A DNA stretch of 64,000 nucleotides from Streptomyces durocortorensis (GTDB taxonomy: Bacteria > Actinomycetota > Actinomycetes > Streptomycetales > Streptomycetaceae): positions 6,076,001-6,140,000 of the forward strand of contig NZ_CP134500.1 of the NCBI RefSeq assembly GCF_031760065.1, written 5' to 3'. The notes under the pieces are model-generated. The model was not told the origin of the DNA and made no database searches. It worked only from the letters and a program-made list of their open reading frames with translations. A program made the position numbers and the translations under genes. Below are positions 21,334-29,967 of the stretch, piece after piece (positions within the stretch are counted from its first letter, which is position 1; each line of letters begins with the position of its first letter).

Positions 21334-21873
21334 TTACACGAAGTCGATCGGGGTGTGGACGTCGTACTTGCGGTCGTTGGTGTCGGTGTGGTCGGCGCGG
21401 GTCACGATGGCGCACTCGACGGTGTCGCCGCAGACGTTGCCGCCGCCGAGATCGGCCTTGACGTGTATCTGGACGCTGAAGGTGCCGCCCGCGCCGAAGG
21501 TCGAGCTGTTGGGCAGGATGCCGCCGCCCAGGTTGGACACCCAGTGCGAGGCGCCGGTGGTGCCGGACTCGTCCTGGCCGCCGAGGCACGGCGAGGGCTT
21601 GCTGGAGCCCTGTGTCCCGTCCACCACGCACAGGCTGACGTAGACGCCCTGGCCGGTGTTGTAACCGCTGCCGGAGACGGTGACGTTGGCACCCGAGGCG
21701 GCCGCGGTGTCCGGGGCCGTGAGCGACAGGTCGTAGGTCGTGCCCCCGTCGGTGATCGTGCGGGTACCGGTCGCGGCGGCGGCCGGGGAGGCGAGGGTCA
21801 GCGCCAGCGCGGCTGCGGCGAAGGCGGCGAGGCCCGCGCGGGCGACGGTACGGGTGGAGGGGACAGCACTCAT
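21334..21873 (-). CDS. Small secreted protein with neocarzinostatin-like Ig domain, behind an iron box
   Basis: A 179-residue exported protein. The signal peptide (ARAGLAAFAAAALALTLASPAAAA) is followed by one domain of about 140 residues with four Cys (YVSLCVVDG, KPSPCLGGQ, NVCGDTVECAIVTRADH). The same order and wording (PSPCLGG, IVTRADH, ending IDF/VTF) occurs in the N-terminal domain of the next gene, so they are paralogous modules. ATG 21873 was preferred over a start at 21918 because the signal peptide then begins normally. The near-consensus iron-repressor box 51 bp upstream implies induction in low iron. The ligand is unknown. Confidence 0.75.
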   Translation of the reverse strand: MSAVPSTRTVARAGLAAFAAAALALTLASPAAAATGTRTITDGGTTYDLSLTAPDTAAASGANVTVSGSGYNTGQGVYVSLCVVDGTQGSSKPSPCLGGQDESGTTGASHWVSNLGGGILPNSSTFGAGGTFSVQIHVKADLGGGNVCGDTVECAIVTRADHTDTNDRKYDVHTPIDFV

Positions 21874-21923
21874 TCGATGAGCACCTTTCTCAACATTGTT
21901 GACCAGAACCACGGACACCCAGT

Positions 21924-21950
21924 CGACTTAGGTAAGGCATACCTAAGTCG
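21924..21950. promoter_or_regulatory. DmdR/IdeR-type iron box
   Basis: 27-bp palindrome with 11-bp perfect arms CGACTTAGGTA / TACCTAAGTCG around AGGCA. Its core TTAGGTAAGGCATACCTAA matches the classic DtxR-family operator TTAGGTAAGGCTTACCTAA at 18 of 19 bases. It lies 51 bp before the start at 21873, so the iron-loaded repressor should block this two-gene unit. Confidence 0.85.
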
Positions 21951-21956
21951 ATGTCT

Positions 21957-22126
21957 GTTGGGATGTCAACAACGTCGGGATGTCAACAACGTCGGGACGT
22001 CTCCGGCGTTGGGAGGTCAACAGGGTTGGAAGGTCACCGGAGTTGGGAGGTCGGCAGAGTGGGAAGTCACGGGAGCCGGGGAGGCCGACAGGGTTGGAAG
22101 GTCACCGGAGTGGAGAGGTCACCGCA
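21957..22126. repeat. Array of ten 17-bp tandem repeats
   Basis: Ten degenerate copies of a unit close to GTTGGGAGGTCAACAGG run head to tail (starts near 21957, 21974, 21991, 22008, 22025, 22042, 22059, 22075, 22093, 22110). Eight are exactly 17 bp, one 16 and one 18. Two copies (22025 and 22093) are identical. The last copy overlaps the stop codon of the phosphatase gene at 22119-22121. There are no spacers, so this is not a CRISPR array. Confidence 0.85.
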
Positions 22127-24692
22127 GGGGAAGGGCCTGCTCCGTCCAGATGGTCTTTCCGGTCCGGGTGTACCGCGTGCCCCATCGCTGGACGAGCTGC
22201 GCGACGATGAACAGGCCGCGTCCGCCCTCGTCGTCCTCCGCACTGTGCCGCAGGTGCGGCGAGGTGTGACCGGTGTCCGCGACCTCGCACAGCAGGGTGC
22301 TGTCACGGATGAGGCGCAGCCGCAGCGGCCCGCCCGCGTACCGGACCGCGTTGGTGACCAGTTCGCTGACGACCAGTTCGGTCGAGAACGACAGCTCCGC
22401 CAGGCCCCAGGCCTCCAGCTGCCCGGTGGCCAGTTCGCGGGCCCGGCCCACCGACACCGGCTCCGCCGACAGCTCCCACTCGGCCACCCGCCCCTCGGCG
22501 AGTTCGCGGGTACGGACCAGGAGCAGGGCCGTGTCGTCGGCGCTCGTGCCGCCGGGCACCAGCTCGGCGACCGCCCGGTCGCACAGCTCGTCCAGCGTGG
22601 CCGAGGGGTCGGCCAGTACCCGGCCCAGCGCGTCGAGGCCCCGGCTGATGTCGTGGTCCCGGGCCTCGACCAGCCCGTCGGTGAACAGCGCCAGGAGGCT
22701 GCCCACCGGCAGGTCGATCTCCATCGACTCGAACGGCAGGCCGCCCAGGCCCAGCGGCGGACCGGCGGGCAGGTCCGGGAACGACACCCGGCCCCCGGGT
22801 TCCACGATCGCCGGAGGCAGGTGCCCGGCCCGGGCCATGACACAGTGTCGGGAGACCGGGTCGTAGACCGCGTACAGGCAGGTCGCCCCGGTCGTCACGT
22901 CGTCGTACGCGTGGGAAGCCGCCCCGCCGCCGTCGCCGGTGGCGTCCGTGGCCGTCCCGTACGCGTCGTACTGCTCCTCGGCGGGCTGCCCCACGAGGTC
23001 GTCCAGCCGGGTCAGCAGCTCGTCGGGGGCCATGTCCAGCTGGGCGAAGGCCCGTACGGAGGTGCGCAGTCGGCCCATGGTGGCGGCGGCCTGGAGGCCG
23101 TGCCCGACCACGTCGCCGACCACCAGACCGACCCGGGTCCCGGACAGCGGGATCACGTCGAACCAGTCCCCGCCGACCCCGGTCACATCGTCGGCGGGCA
23201 GATAGCGGTAGGCGGTCTCCACAGCGGACCGCGGCGGCAGATGGTGGGGGAGCAGCTGCCGCTGGAGGGCGAGCGAGGCGGTGCGCTCGCGGGTGTAGCG
23301 GCGGGCGTTGTCGATGCAGACGGCCGTCCGGGCCGCCAGCTCGTCGGCCAGCGCGACCTCGCCGCCGTCGAAGGTGGTCACCGGGGCGGGCGCGCGGCCC
23401 GGGGCGTCGGTGTGCACGGTCCGGTCGAAGGTGACGAGCCCCAGGATGCCGCCGCCGGCCCGGAGCGGGACGACCAGGGTGCTCTCGTCGAGGACGAGCC
23501 CGCCGGAGGACAGGCTGCGGTTCTGGGGCGATCCGGGCGGATAGGCGACGGGCGGGTACCGGCGCCGGGGGTCGGCGGGGTCCGTGACGTCCGCGCTCCC
23601 GTTCGCCGTGGCCGAACGGCCCGGGTCCGGGGCCGCCGGGCCCGTGGCCGACCGCTCGGCGACCCGCAGCAGGGTCATGTCCGCCGTGCTCCCGGCGGCC
23701 GCCGTCTCGCCGGTCACCGCGGCGCTCGTCACGTCGACCCGTACCGCCCGGGCGAAGTCCGGCACCGCGACCTCCGCGACCTCCTCGGCGGTGGTCACCA
23801 CGTCCAGGACGGTGCCGATACTGCGTCCGGCCTCGACGAGGAGGGTCAGCCGCTCCTGCGCCCGGTAGCGGTCGGAGATGTCGAACGCGTCCTCGCACAC
23901 ACCGAAGACATGCCCGTGGGCGTCCTCCAGCCGGTAGTAGGAGCAGGACCACAGATGGTCCCTGCCCGGGTCGCTGGGCGGCTGCCCCCGGAAGTGCAGA
24001 TCGAGGATCGGCTCTCCGGTGGCCAGGACGTGGTGCATGACGGCGTCGAGGGTCTGCGGGTAGCCCTGGGTCACGAAGGAGCCCCCGGAGTACAGTTCGT
24101 CGGCCCGTTTGCCCCGGTAGGTGTCGAGCGGCTGCCCGATCTCCCGCTCGTACGCGGTGTTGCTCCAGGTCAGCCGTAGATCGGTGTCGTAGATGGCCAG
24201 GCCCACGGGCGACTGCGTGGCCAGCCCCTGGAGCAGGGCCAGCCGCGATTCCCAGTGCCGCAGCTCCCCGACCTCCGCGGCCACCAGGACCCGGTCCGGG
24301 GTGCCGGGGCCGCCGGGGGCGCCCGGCAGGGGGCAGGTCGCGGTGGCCACCAGCAGCTCACGGCCGTCCCGGGTGCGCGCCACATGGAAGTCGTTCCCCG
24401 CGAGGGGCGGTGGGCCCGGTACGTCGGGCACCGGGGGCCCCTCGACCGGCCGCGCCGACAGGAAGGCGCTGAGCGGCCGCCCCAGGGCGTCGGACGGCCG
24501 GTGCCCGAGCAGCTCGACCGCCGCGGGGCTCCAGCCGATGACGGTGTCTTCGGCGTCCAGAACCACCGTGGCCGCCCTGGTGATGTCCAGGGGGCCACGG
24601 AAATCGGCGCTCTCCGCCGTGTTCGCTGCGCTCACCGCACCACACCGGCCTGGTTCATTACCTTCAGAATCCGCCCTGCCCGGGACCGGCAC
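22119..24692 (-). CDS. PAS/GAF sensor PP2C (SpoIIE-type) phosphatase with anti-sigma-factor-like ATPase domain
   Basis: An 857-residue cytosolic signalling protein. PAS-like domains occupy about 30-145 and 150-270 (PVGLAIYDTDLRLTWSNTAYE) and a GAF domain about 280-475. A SpoIIE/PP2C domain spans about 490-720 (DVTGVGGDWFDVIPL, GLVVGDVVGHGLQAAATMGRLR, LALFTDGLVEARDHD). A HATPase_c2 domain fills about 735-857 (ELVVSELVTNAVRYA, DEGGRGLFIVAQLVQRWG). It would both dephosphorylate an anti-anti-sigma factor and act as a switch kinase. GTG 24692 is the longest start; GTG 24635 (before SAANTAES) is an alternative. It appears monocistronic. Confidence 0.88.
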   Translation of the reverse strand: MPVPGRADSEGNEPGRCGAVSAANTAESADFRGPLDITRAATVVLDAEDTVIGWSPAAVELLGHRPSDALGRPLSAFLSARPVEGPPVPDVPGPPPLAGNDFHVARTRDGRELLVATATCPLPGAPGGPGTPDRVLVAAEVGELRHWESRLALLQGLATQSPVGLAIYDTDLRLTWSNTAYEREIGQPLDTYRGKRADELYSGGSFVTQGYPQTLDAVMHHVLATGEPILDLHFRGQPPSDPGRDHLWSCSYYRLEDAHGHVFGVCEDAFDISDRYRAQERLTLLVEAGRSIGTVLDVVTTAEEVAEVAVPDFARAVRVDVTSAAVTGETAAAGSTADMTLLRVAERSATGPAAPDPGRSATANGSADVTDPADPRRRYPPVAYPPGSPQNRSLSSGGLVLDESTLVVPLRAGGGILGLVTFDRTVHTDAPGRAPAPVTTFDGGEVALADELAARTAVCIDNARRYTRERTASLALQRQLLPHHLPPRSAVETAYRYLPADDVTGVGGDWFDVIPLSGTRVGLVVGDVVGHGLQAAATMGRLRTSVRAFAQLDMAPDELLTRLDDLVGQPAEEQYDAYGTATDATGDGGGAASHAYDDVTTGATCLYAVYDPVSRHCVMARAGHLPPAIVEPGGRVSFPDLPAGPPLGLGGLPFESMEIDLPVGSLLALFTDGLVEARDHDISRGLDALGRVLADPSATLDELCDRAVAELVPGGTSADDTALLLVRTRELAEGRVAEWELSAEPVSVGRARELATGQLEAWGLAELSFSTELVVSELVTNAVRYAGGPLRLRLIRDSTLLCEVADTGHTSPHLRHSAEDDEGGRGLFIVAQLVQRWGTRYTRTGKTIWTEQALPLR

Positions 24693-24759
24693 AACCGCGC
24701 CCGGCGGGAGGACGCCCTACGATTCGAGTACGTGTGCGAATCTGTGCCCGGTGTGCCGC

Positions 24760-26334
24760 TCACCCCTTCCCGGCGGCGTCGGCCTTGATCAGGTCGGCGC
24801 ACTTCTCGCCGATCATCATCGTGGTGATGCACGGATTGACCGTCGAGAGGACCGGCATGACGGACGCGTCGGCCACCCGCAGCCCCGTGACCCCCTTGAC
24901 CCGCAGCCGAGGGTCGAGGGGTGACTCCCGGTCGTCCGCCGGGCCCATCCGTACGGTCCCGGCCGGGTGGTAGACGGTGTTGTGGGTCTCACGGATGTAG
25001 TCGAGCAGCTCGGCGTCCGTGGCCGCACCCGGGCCCGGGGCCAGCTCGGCGCCCGCCCAGTCCGCCATCGGCGGCTGCCCGACGATCTCCCGCGCCAGCC
25101 GCAGCCCGTAGGTCATGACCCGTACGTCGTGCTCGTCGGTGAAGTAGCGGGGATCGACCCGGGGCTTGTCGCGGAAGTCCCGGCTCCGCAGCCGGACCGT
25201 GCCCCTGGACCGGGCGCGGGTGACGTTGGGGGTCAGACAGAACGCGTTGTCCGAGGTCGGGTAGCCGCGCCGGTAGGTGTTCATGTCGAAGGGCACCGAG
25301 CCGTAGTGGAACATCAGGTCCGGCCGGTCCAGCCCCTCCTCGGTATCCGCGAAGATGCCGATCTCCCACCACTGGGTCGAGGTGGTGGCCATGGGGCGCT
25401 TCGCCTCCCACATGATCACGCCCTCCGGGTGGTCCTGGAGGTGTGAGCCGACACCGGGGGAGTCCACCCGCACGTCCACCCCGGTGTCCCGCAGATGCCC
25501 GGCCGGGCCGATGCCGGACAGCATCAGCAGCTTCGGGGAGTCGATCGCGCCGCAGGCGACGACCACCTCGCGCCGGGCGTGCACCGCCCCGCTGTGCACG
25601 GTGTCGGGCTCCAGGTACTCCACGCCGGCGCACCGGTCGCCCTCGAACAGCAGCCGCTTCGCCTGGAGCCCCGTGCGTACGTCCAGGTTGGGCCGCTTCC
25701 CCAGCACCGGATGCAGATACGAGACCGAGGCGGAGGAGCGGGTGCCGTCCTCCCGGGCGTTGATCTGGAACCAGTGCGCACCCCGGATCACCGTGCTGCC
25801 CGTGTTGAAGGGGACGGTGGGGATGCCCGCCGCCGCACAGGCCTCCAGCAGGGCCGCCCCGCACGGGTCGCGGGGCGGCACGGTGCGGATGGTGACGGGG
25901 CCGGAGCGCCCGTGGTGGTCGCCGGGCGCGTCGTTCGTCTCCAGCCGTTGGTAGAGGGGGAAGCAGTCCGCCGCGCTCCACCCCGTACAGCCCAGCGCGC
26001 CCCACTCGTCGAGGTCCTCGGCCGGGGCCCAGAAGGCGATGCACGAGTTGTGCGAGGAACAGCCGCCGAGCACCTTGGCACGGGCGTGCCGCATGAAGCT
26101 GTTGCCGTTCTCCTGCGGCTCGACCGGGTAGTCCCAGTCGTAACCCGACTCCAGCAGCGCCATCCACCGCTCCAGCCGCAGGACGCTGTCGTCCCCGACG
26201 TCGGATGGCCCCGCCTCCAGGACGCAGACGGTGACGGCGGGGTCCTCGGTGAGCCGGGCCGCGACGACGGCTCCGGCCGTACCGCCGCCGACCACGACGT
26301 AGTCGTACGTGGGCACAGACTTCTCTTCGGGCAT
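24760..26334 (-). CDS. betA: GMC-family FAD oxidoreductase (choline dehydrogenase-like)
   Basis: A 524-residue flavoenzyme of the glucose-methanol-choline family. It has the FAD-binding VVGGGTAGAVVAARL at about 12-26, ARAKVLGGCSSHNSCIAFWA, the second GMC signature GAIDSPKLLMLSGIGP, and catalytic His in NTVYHPAGTVRMG with Asn in STVNPCITTMMIG. ATG 26334 follows GGAG; a longer upstream frame has no family similarity. With betaine-aldehyde dehydrogenase 376 bp upstream on the same strand, choline to glycine betaine is the likely pathway. GMC specificity is hard to read, so the substrate is inferred from context. Confidence 0.82.
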   Translation of the reverse strand: MPEEKSVPTYDYVVVGGGTAGAVVAARLTEDPAVTVCVLEAGPSDVGDDSVLRLERWMALLESGYDWDYPVEPQENGNSFMRHARAKVLGGCSSHNSCIAFWAPAEDLDEWGALGCTGWSAADCFPLYQRLETNDAPGDHHGRSGPVTIRTVPPRDPCGAALLEACAAAGIPTVPFNTGSTVIRGAHWFQINAREDGTRSSASVSYLHPVLGKRPNLDVRTGLQAKRLLFEGDRCAGVEYLEPDTVHSGAVHARREVVVACGAIDSPKLLMLSGIGPAGHLRDTGVDVRVDSPGVGSHLQDHPEGVIMWEAKRPMATTSTQWWEIGIFADTEEGLDRPDLMFHYGSVPFDMNTYRRGYPTSDNAFCLTPNVTRARSRGTVRLRSRDFRDKPRVDPRYFTDEHDVRVMTYGLRLAREIVGQPPMADWAGAELAPGPGAATDAELLDYIRETHNTVYHPAGTVRMGPADDRESPLDPRLRVKGVTGLRVADASVMPVLSTVNPCITTMMIGEKCADLIKADAAGKG

Positions 26335-26710
26335 CGCGTCTCCAGGATTCAGAGGGTCGGCGGGGGAGCGGCGGGCGGCTCCGCCTCGAAGCGGTGCTCG
26401 GCGAGCACCCGTGCGGTGCCGCTGGGCGGACCAGCGGTGGGCGAAGCCGCCGAACGCGACGACCCCGTTGAACAGAAACACCGCACCGCGGCTATCCGTA
26501 CCGCGGACCCGGCGCGCTTCGGACCTCGGCGCGCGGCCAGGCCCGGTTGAGGGACATCGCCGTGCCCCACAGCACCGCGAGCCGGTCCACCGGCGGCCCC
26601 CACCGCCCCGGCGGGAACGCGGGCGGACCGCCGTCCCGCGCCATGGCGGACACCGGCCGGATTCCGGCGGCCCGCACAGCCAGGACGCAGCCCGGTGACC
26701 TCGGTGCCGT
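26335..26710. other. 376-bp gap without a convincing gene
   Basis: Open frames run through it because of high GC, but none has a ribosome site or recognisable motifs. I see no strong hairpin. It may carry the promoter of the GMC gene. Confidence 0.3.
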
Positions 26711-28180
26711 TCACTCGAACCATCGCTGGGGAACCGCCGCGACATTGCGCCAGATGTGCTTGGCCTCCTGGTACTCGGCGAGCCCGGCGGGCCCCAGTTC
26801 CCGGCCGAAACCGGACTGCTTCATGCCGCCCCACTCCGCCTGCGGTACGTAGGGGTGGAAGTCGTTGATCCACACGGTGCCCGCCCGCAGCCGGGACGCC
26901 ACCCGGTGGGCGCGCTCGCCGTCCCGCGTCCAAACAGCCCCCGCCAGCCCGTACACGGTGTCGTTGGCCAGCCGCAGAGCCTCGTCCTCGTCCCGGAACC
27001 GCTCCACGGTGAGCACCGGCCCGAACGACTCGTCCCGCACCACGGACATCCCGGCCGTGCACTCGTCCAGCACGGTCGGCGGGTAGTAGAAGCCGTTCGC
27101 CAACGCCGGATCGTCGGGCCGCGCACCCCCGCAGCGCAGCACCGCGCCCTCGGCCACACCTTCCGCCACATACGCCTCGACCTTGTCGCGGTGCTCGGCG
27201 GAGATCAGCGGACCGCTGCGGGCCTCTTCGTCGAAGGGCCCGCCGAGCCTGATCCGCCCGGCCCGCGCCACCAGCTCGTCCACGAACCGGTCGTGCAGCT
27301 CGTCCTGCACCAGGAGCCGGGCCCCGGCGGAACAGACCTGGCCGGAGTGCAGGAACACCGCCATCAGCGCGTAGTCGACGGCGGTGTCGAAGTCGGCGTC
27401 GGCGAAGACGATGTTGGGGTTCTTGCCGCCCAGCTCCAGGGCCACCTTCTTCACGGTGGGCGCGGCGGCCGCCATGATGCTCCGCCCGGTCGCGAGCCCC
27501 CCGGTGAACGACACCATGTCCACCCGGGGGTCCTCGGTGAGCGGCGCGCCCACCACGCCCCCCGCCCCGAGCAACAGATTCGCGACCCCGTCCGGCAGCC
27601 CGGCCTCGGCCAGCAGCCCCATGAGCAGAACGGCGGTGTGCGGGGTCAGCTCGCTCGGTTTCAGCACGAACGTGTTACCGGCCCCGAGCGCCGGAGCGAC
27701 CTTCCAGGCGGTCTGGAGCAGCGGATAGTTCCACGGGGTGATGAGCGCGCACACCCCGACGGGTTCGTGCACGATCCGGCTGTCGACGTCCGCGACCCCG
27801 GTCTCCACGACCCGGCCCCCGTCCCCGGCCGCGACGAGGTTGCCGAAGTACCGGAAGCAGTTCGCGATGTCGTCCATGTCGTACGCGCTTTCGGCCAGCC
27901 GCTTCCCGGTGTCCAGCGACTCGGCCCGCGCGAAGACGTCCTTGTCCCGCTCCAGCAGCTCCGCGACCCGCAGCAGCAGCCGCCCCCGCTCGCCGGCCGG
28001 CGTCCCCGGCCAGGGCCCGTCGTCGAACGCCCGCCGGGCCGCGCGAACGGCCGCGTCGGCGTCCCGCGCCCCGCCCTCGTCCACGACGGCCACCAGACTC
28101 CCGTCGGCGGGACAGCGGATCTCCCGCGTCCGCCCGTCGAGGGCAGCGGTCCACTGCCCTTCGATGAACAGCTCCGGCAT
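26711..28180 (-). CDS. betB: Betaine-aldehyde dehydrogenase family protein
   Basis: NAD(P)-dependent aldehyde dehydrogenase of 489 residues that would oxidise betaine aldehyde to glycine betaine, an osmoprotectant. The motifs are ITPWNYPLLQTAWKVAPALG, the cofactor-binding SFTGGLATGRSI, catalytic Glu in KVALELGGKNPNIV, and catalytic Cys in SGQVCSAGARLL. ATG 28180 has GGAGGAG upstream; the longer frame to 28324 is not needed. The paired GMC oxidoreductase downstream supports the call, but other aldehydes are possible. Confidence 0.85.
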   Translation of the reverse strand: MPELFIEGQWTAALDGRTREIRCPADGSLVAVVDEGGARDADAAVRAARRAFDDGPWPGTPAGERGRLLLRVAELLERDKDVFARAESLDTGKRLAESAYDMDDIANCFRYFGNLVAAGDGGRVVETGVADVDSRIVHEPVGVCALITPWNYPLLQTAWKVAPALGAGNTFVLKPSELTPHTAVLLMGLLAEAGLPDGVANLLLGAGGVVGAPLTEDPRVDMVSFTGGLATGRSIMAAAAPTVKKVALELGGKNPNIVFADADFDTAVDYALMAVFLHSGQVCSAGARLLVQDELHDRFVDELVARAGRIRLGGPFDEEARSGPLISAEHRDKVEAYVAEGVAEGAVLRCGGARPDDPALANGFYYPPTVLDECTAGMSVVRDESFGPVLTVERFRDEDEALRLANDTVYGLAGAVWTRDGERAHRVASRLRAGTVWINDFHPYVPQAEWGGMKQSGFGRELGPAGLAEYQEAKHIWRNVAAVPQRWFE

Positions 28181-28480
28181 GGGCTCCTCCAAGTGCGGCT
28201 GGACCGGTCGCCCGGCCGTACGCCGTCCCTGCGGCATCCCGGTGGCGATCCATGACCGACGGTAAGCGCGGCGGCCCGGGCGCGCAGCACGAGCGCGGCC
28301 GAACCGAGGAACCCGCCCCGGCACCCAGCCCCCCCCCCGGGCGGGACTCAGGGCTCCTTCGCGTACGTCACGATCGAGCCGACCGTGACGTACGAGGCGG
28401 GGACACCGGTCGGACTACGGAGGTGGCGTCGGCGGTCCGGGGCGTTGTGGCCCCCACCCCTCCGGACCCGGCCTCGCTGC
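28181..28480. other. 300-bp gap with an 11-bp inverted repeat
   Basis: Noncoding region between the end of the polysaccharide operon (28481) and the aldehyde dehydrogenase start. It contains CGTACGTCACG / CGTGACGTACG at 28362-28372 and 28384-28394 (perfect arms, 11-base spacer). This may terminate the long operon or serve as an operator for the dehydrogenase gene. A run of C near 28331 is also present. Confidence 0.45.
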
Positions 28481-29308
28481 TCAGCAGGCCCTGCGCCAGG
28501 TTCCCAGTTCCCACTTCTTCCGCATGGAGGAGAGGCCCAGCCTGCGGGACTCGGGGCAGAAGCGGTCGGTCGGCTCGGTGTACTCGACATGGAAGACAGC
28601 CTTGCCCGCCTCGATGAACGGTGTGAGCCTCGCGCACTCGCCGTACTGCGCGCACTGTTCGTTGACCGCGAAGTCGAAGGCGTCCACCAGCTGCGGGATC
28701 TGGGAGAGGTCATTCTTCAGGCCCACAGCCAGGCCGCGTTCGTGGGCGATGCGAGCGATCATGCGGTTGTAGCGCAGCTGGTCCTGCGCGGTGAGCGGGA
28801 AGCCCGTGTCCTCGGCGTACCCCTCCACGAGGTCGGGCTCCACCGCGTCGAATCCCTTCTTCCGGCACATGTCGAACCGCCGCTCCATGATCGGCCGAAG
28901 CAGGGAGATCCGCCGGATGTCGAGCCAGCGCTCACCGTGCCAGCCGTTCGGCCCGCCCAGCACCGAGCGGGGGAACGCGTCCTTGTCGGGCCGGTAGTCC
29001 TCCCAGGCGCCCACGTTGATGTAGCAGATCACCTTGCGGCCGGCGCGGTGGAGCCGGGCGACGTCCTCGGCGTCGTTCTCGAAGCCGTCGATGTCATAGA
29101 CCGGCACGTCGGCAGCCGAGGCGTCGACCTTGCCGTCGAGCTGCCACTGCCAGGCCAGCCCCGGACGAGGCTGCCACCGGCTCTTGCCCGGCCCGCCCGA
29201 CGCAGTGTCCCGGCTGCCGCCCGTACCGGAACAACCGGACAGCAGGGTGGTCACCGCGACCGTCAGCACAGCCAGCAGGGTGGCCCACGGCCGGGCTCCG
29301 GGTTTCAC
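28481..29308 (-). CDS. GH114-like endo-alpha-1,4-galactosaminidase lipoprotein (Ega3-like)
   Basis: A 275-residue exported lipoprotein; the lipobox LLSGC lies at about 21-25. The TIM-barrel domain shows WQWQLDGKVD, VPVYDIDGFEND, KVICYINVGAWEDYRPD, the catalytic-type GFDAVEPDLVEGY, and FDFAVNEQCAQYGEC. These match the GH114 family, which includes fungal Ega3, a hydrolase of alpha-1,4-galactosamine polymers. GTG 29308 overlaps the previous stop as GTGA. As the last gene of the operon, it probably trims or processes the polymer outside the membrane. Confidence 0.85.
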   Translation of the reverse strand: MKPGARPWATLLAVLTVAVTTLLSGCSGTGGSRDTASGGPGKSRWQPRPGLAWQWQLDGKVDASAADVPVYDIDGFENDAEDVARLHRAGRKVICYINVGAWEDYRPDKDAFPRSVLGGPNGWHGERWLDIRRISLLRPIMERRFDMCRKKGFDAVEPDLVEGYAEDTGFPLTAQDQLRYNRMIARIAHERGLAVGLKNDLSQIPQLVDAFDFAVNEQCAQYGECARLTPFIEAGKAVFHVEYTEPTDRFCPESRRLGLSSMRKKWELGTWRRAC

Positions 29309-29967
29309 CGCCCCGCTCCGGACAGTACCGGTGTCAGCCGGGCCCACGGGTTGGGCGGCTTCCCGGTCACCGGGCCCGACACCGCGGCGCCACGCTCGTG
29401 GGCGGTGCGCACGGCCAGCGGGGCCAGCGCCTCGGGCACGCCGTACACCAGGTGACAGAAGCGGTCGGGCGGACAGCGCGTCGTCCAGTCGGGTCTGCTG
29501 AACGCCGACACATAGGTGGACCAGGGACCCTCGAACGTGACGAGGAGATCGGCGATCCTGGCGTAGCCGGGAGCAGGGTGCACGCCCGGGTTGAGGACCA
29601 CGGGCGACGCGCCCTGCCGACGCAGCGCGCGTACCAGCTTCCGGTAGGCGGACAGCGCGTCCCCGGCGGCGCTCACCCGGTCCAGGAAACAGCCGTCGGT
29701 GGCGTACCACTCCCGGTGCCGGGCGGCATCGGCGGTGACATCGACGGCAGGCCGGGTGCCGTAGTCGGTGTCCACATAGCCGAGCACGCGGGCGCCCGCT
29801 CCGCGCAGCGCGCCCGCCGCGGAGACGAAGGCGGGATCGGCCGCGCCGCCCGGCCCGTCCGCGGGATTGAGCACGACCGCGTAGGTACGGTCTGCCGCTT
29901 CGATGAGCCGGTGCCAGGCGGCTGGGTCCACAGCCGGGTGGACGTACAGCGGGATCAGAAGGCTCAC
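29305..29967 (-). CDS. Spherulin-4 family hydrolase (GH135/Sph3-like)
   Basis: A 220-residue protein of the spherulin-4 family, whose fungal member Sph3 cleaves galactosaminogalactan. It starts VSLLIPLYVHPAVDPAAW (strand 1 of a barrel) and has VLGYVDTDYGTRP, WYATDGCFLDRVS and LLVTFEGPWSTYV. In the family the DGxFFDE segment and a later FEG supply acidic residues; here the segment reads DGCFLDR, so the expected second acidic residue is Arg. No signal peptide is visible, which is odd for an exported hydrolase. GTG 29967 overlaps the previous stop. Confidence 0.78.
   Translation of the reverse strand: MSLLIPLYVHPAVDPAAWHRLIEAADRTYAVVLNPADGPGGAADPAFVSAAGALRGAGARVLGYVDTDYGTRPAVDVTADAARHREWYATDGCFLDRVSAAGDALSAYRKLVRALRRQGASPVVLNPGVHPAPGYARIADLLVTFEGPWSTYVSAFSRPDWTTRCPPDRFCHLVYGVPEALAPLAVRTAHERGAAVSGPVTGKPPNPWARLTPVLSGAGR

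Noticed and set aside
21334..21873. Enediyne apoprotein (neocarzinostatin type)
   Set aside because: Only the fold and Cys spacing look alike; no enediyne synthase genes are present and an iron box controls the gene.
21957..22126. CRISPR array
   Set aside because: Units are contiguous without spacers and vary in sequence; no cas genes nearby.
24760..26745. Longer GMC protein starting at 26745
   Set aside because: The added 137 residues are Arg-rich without similarity, and ATG 26334 has a good ribosome site.
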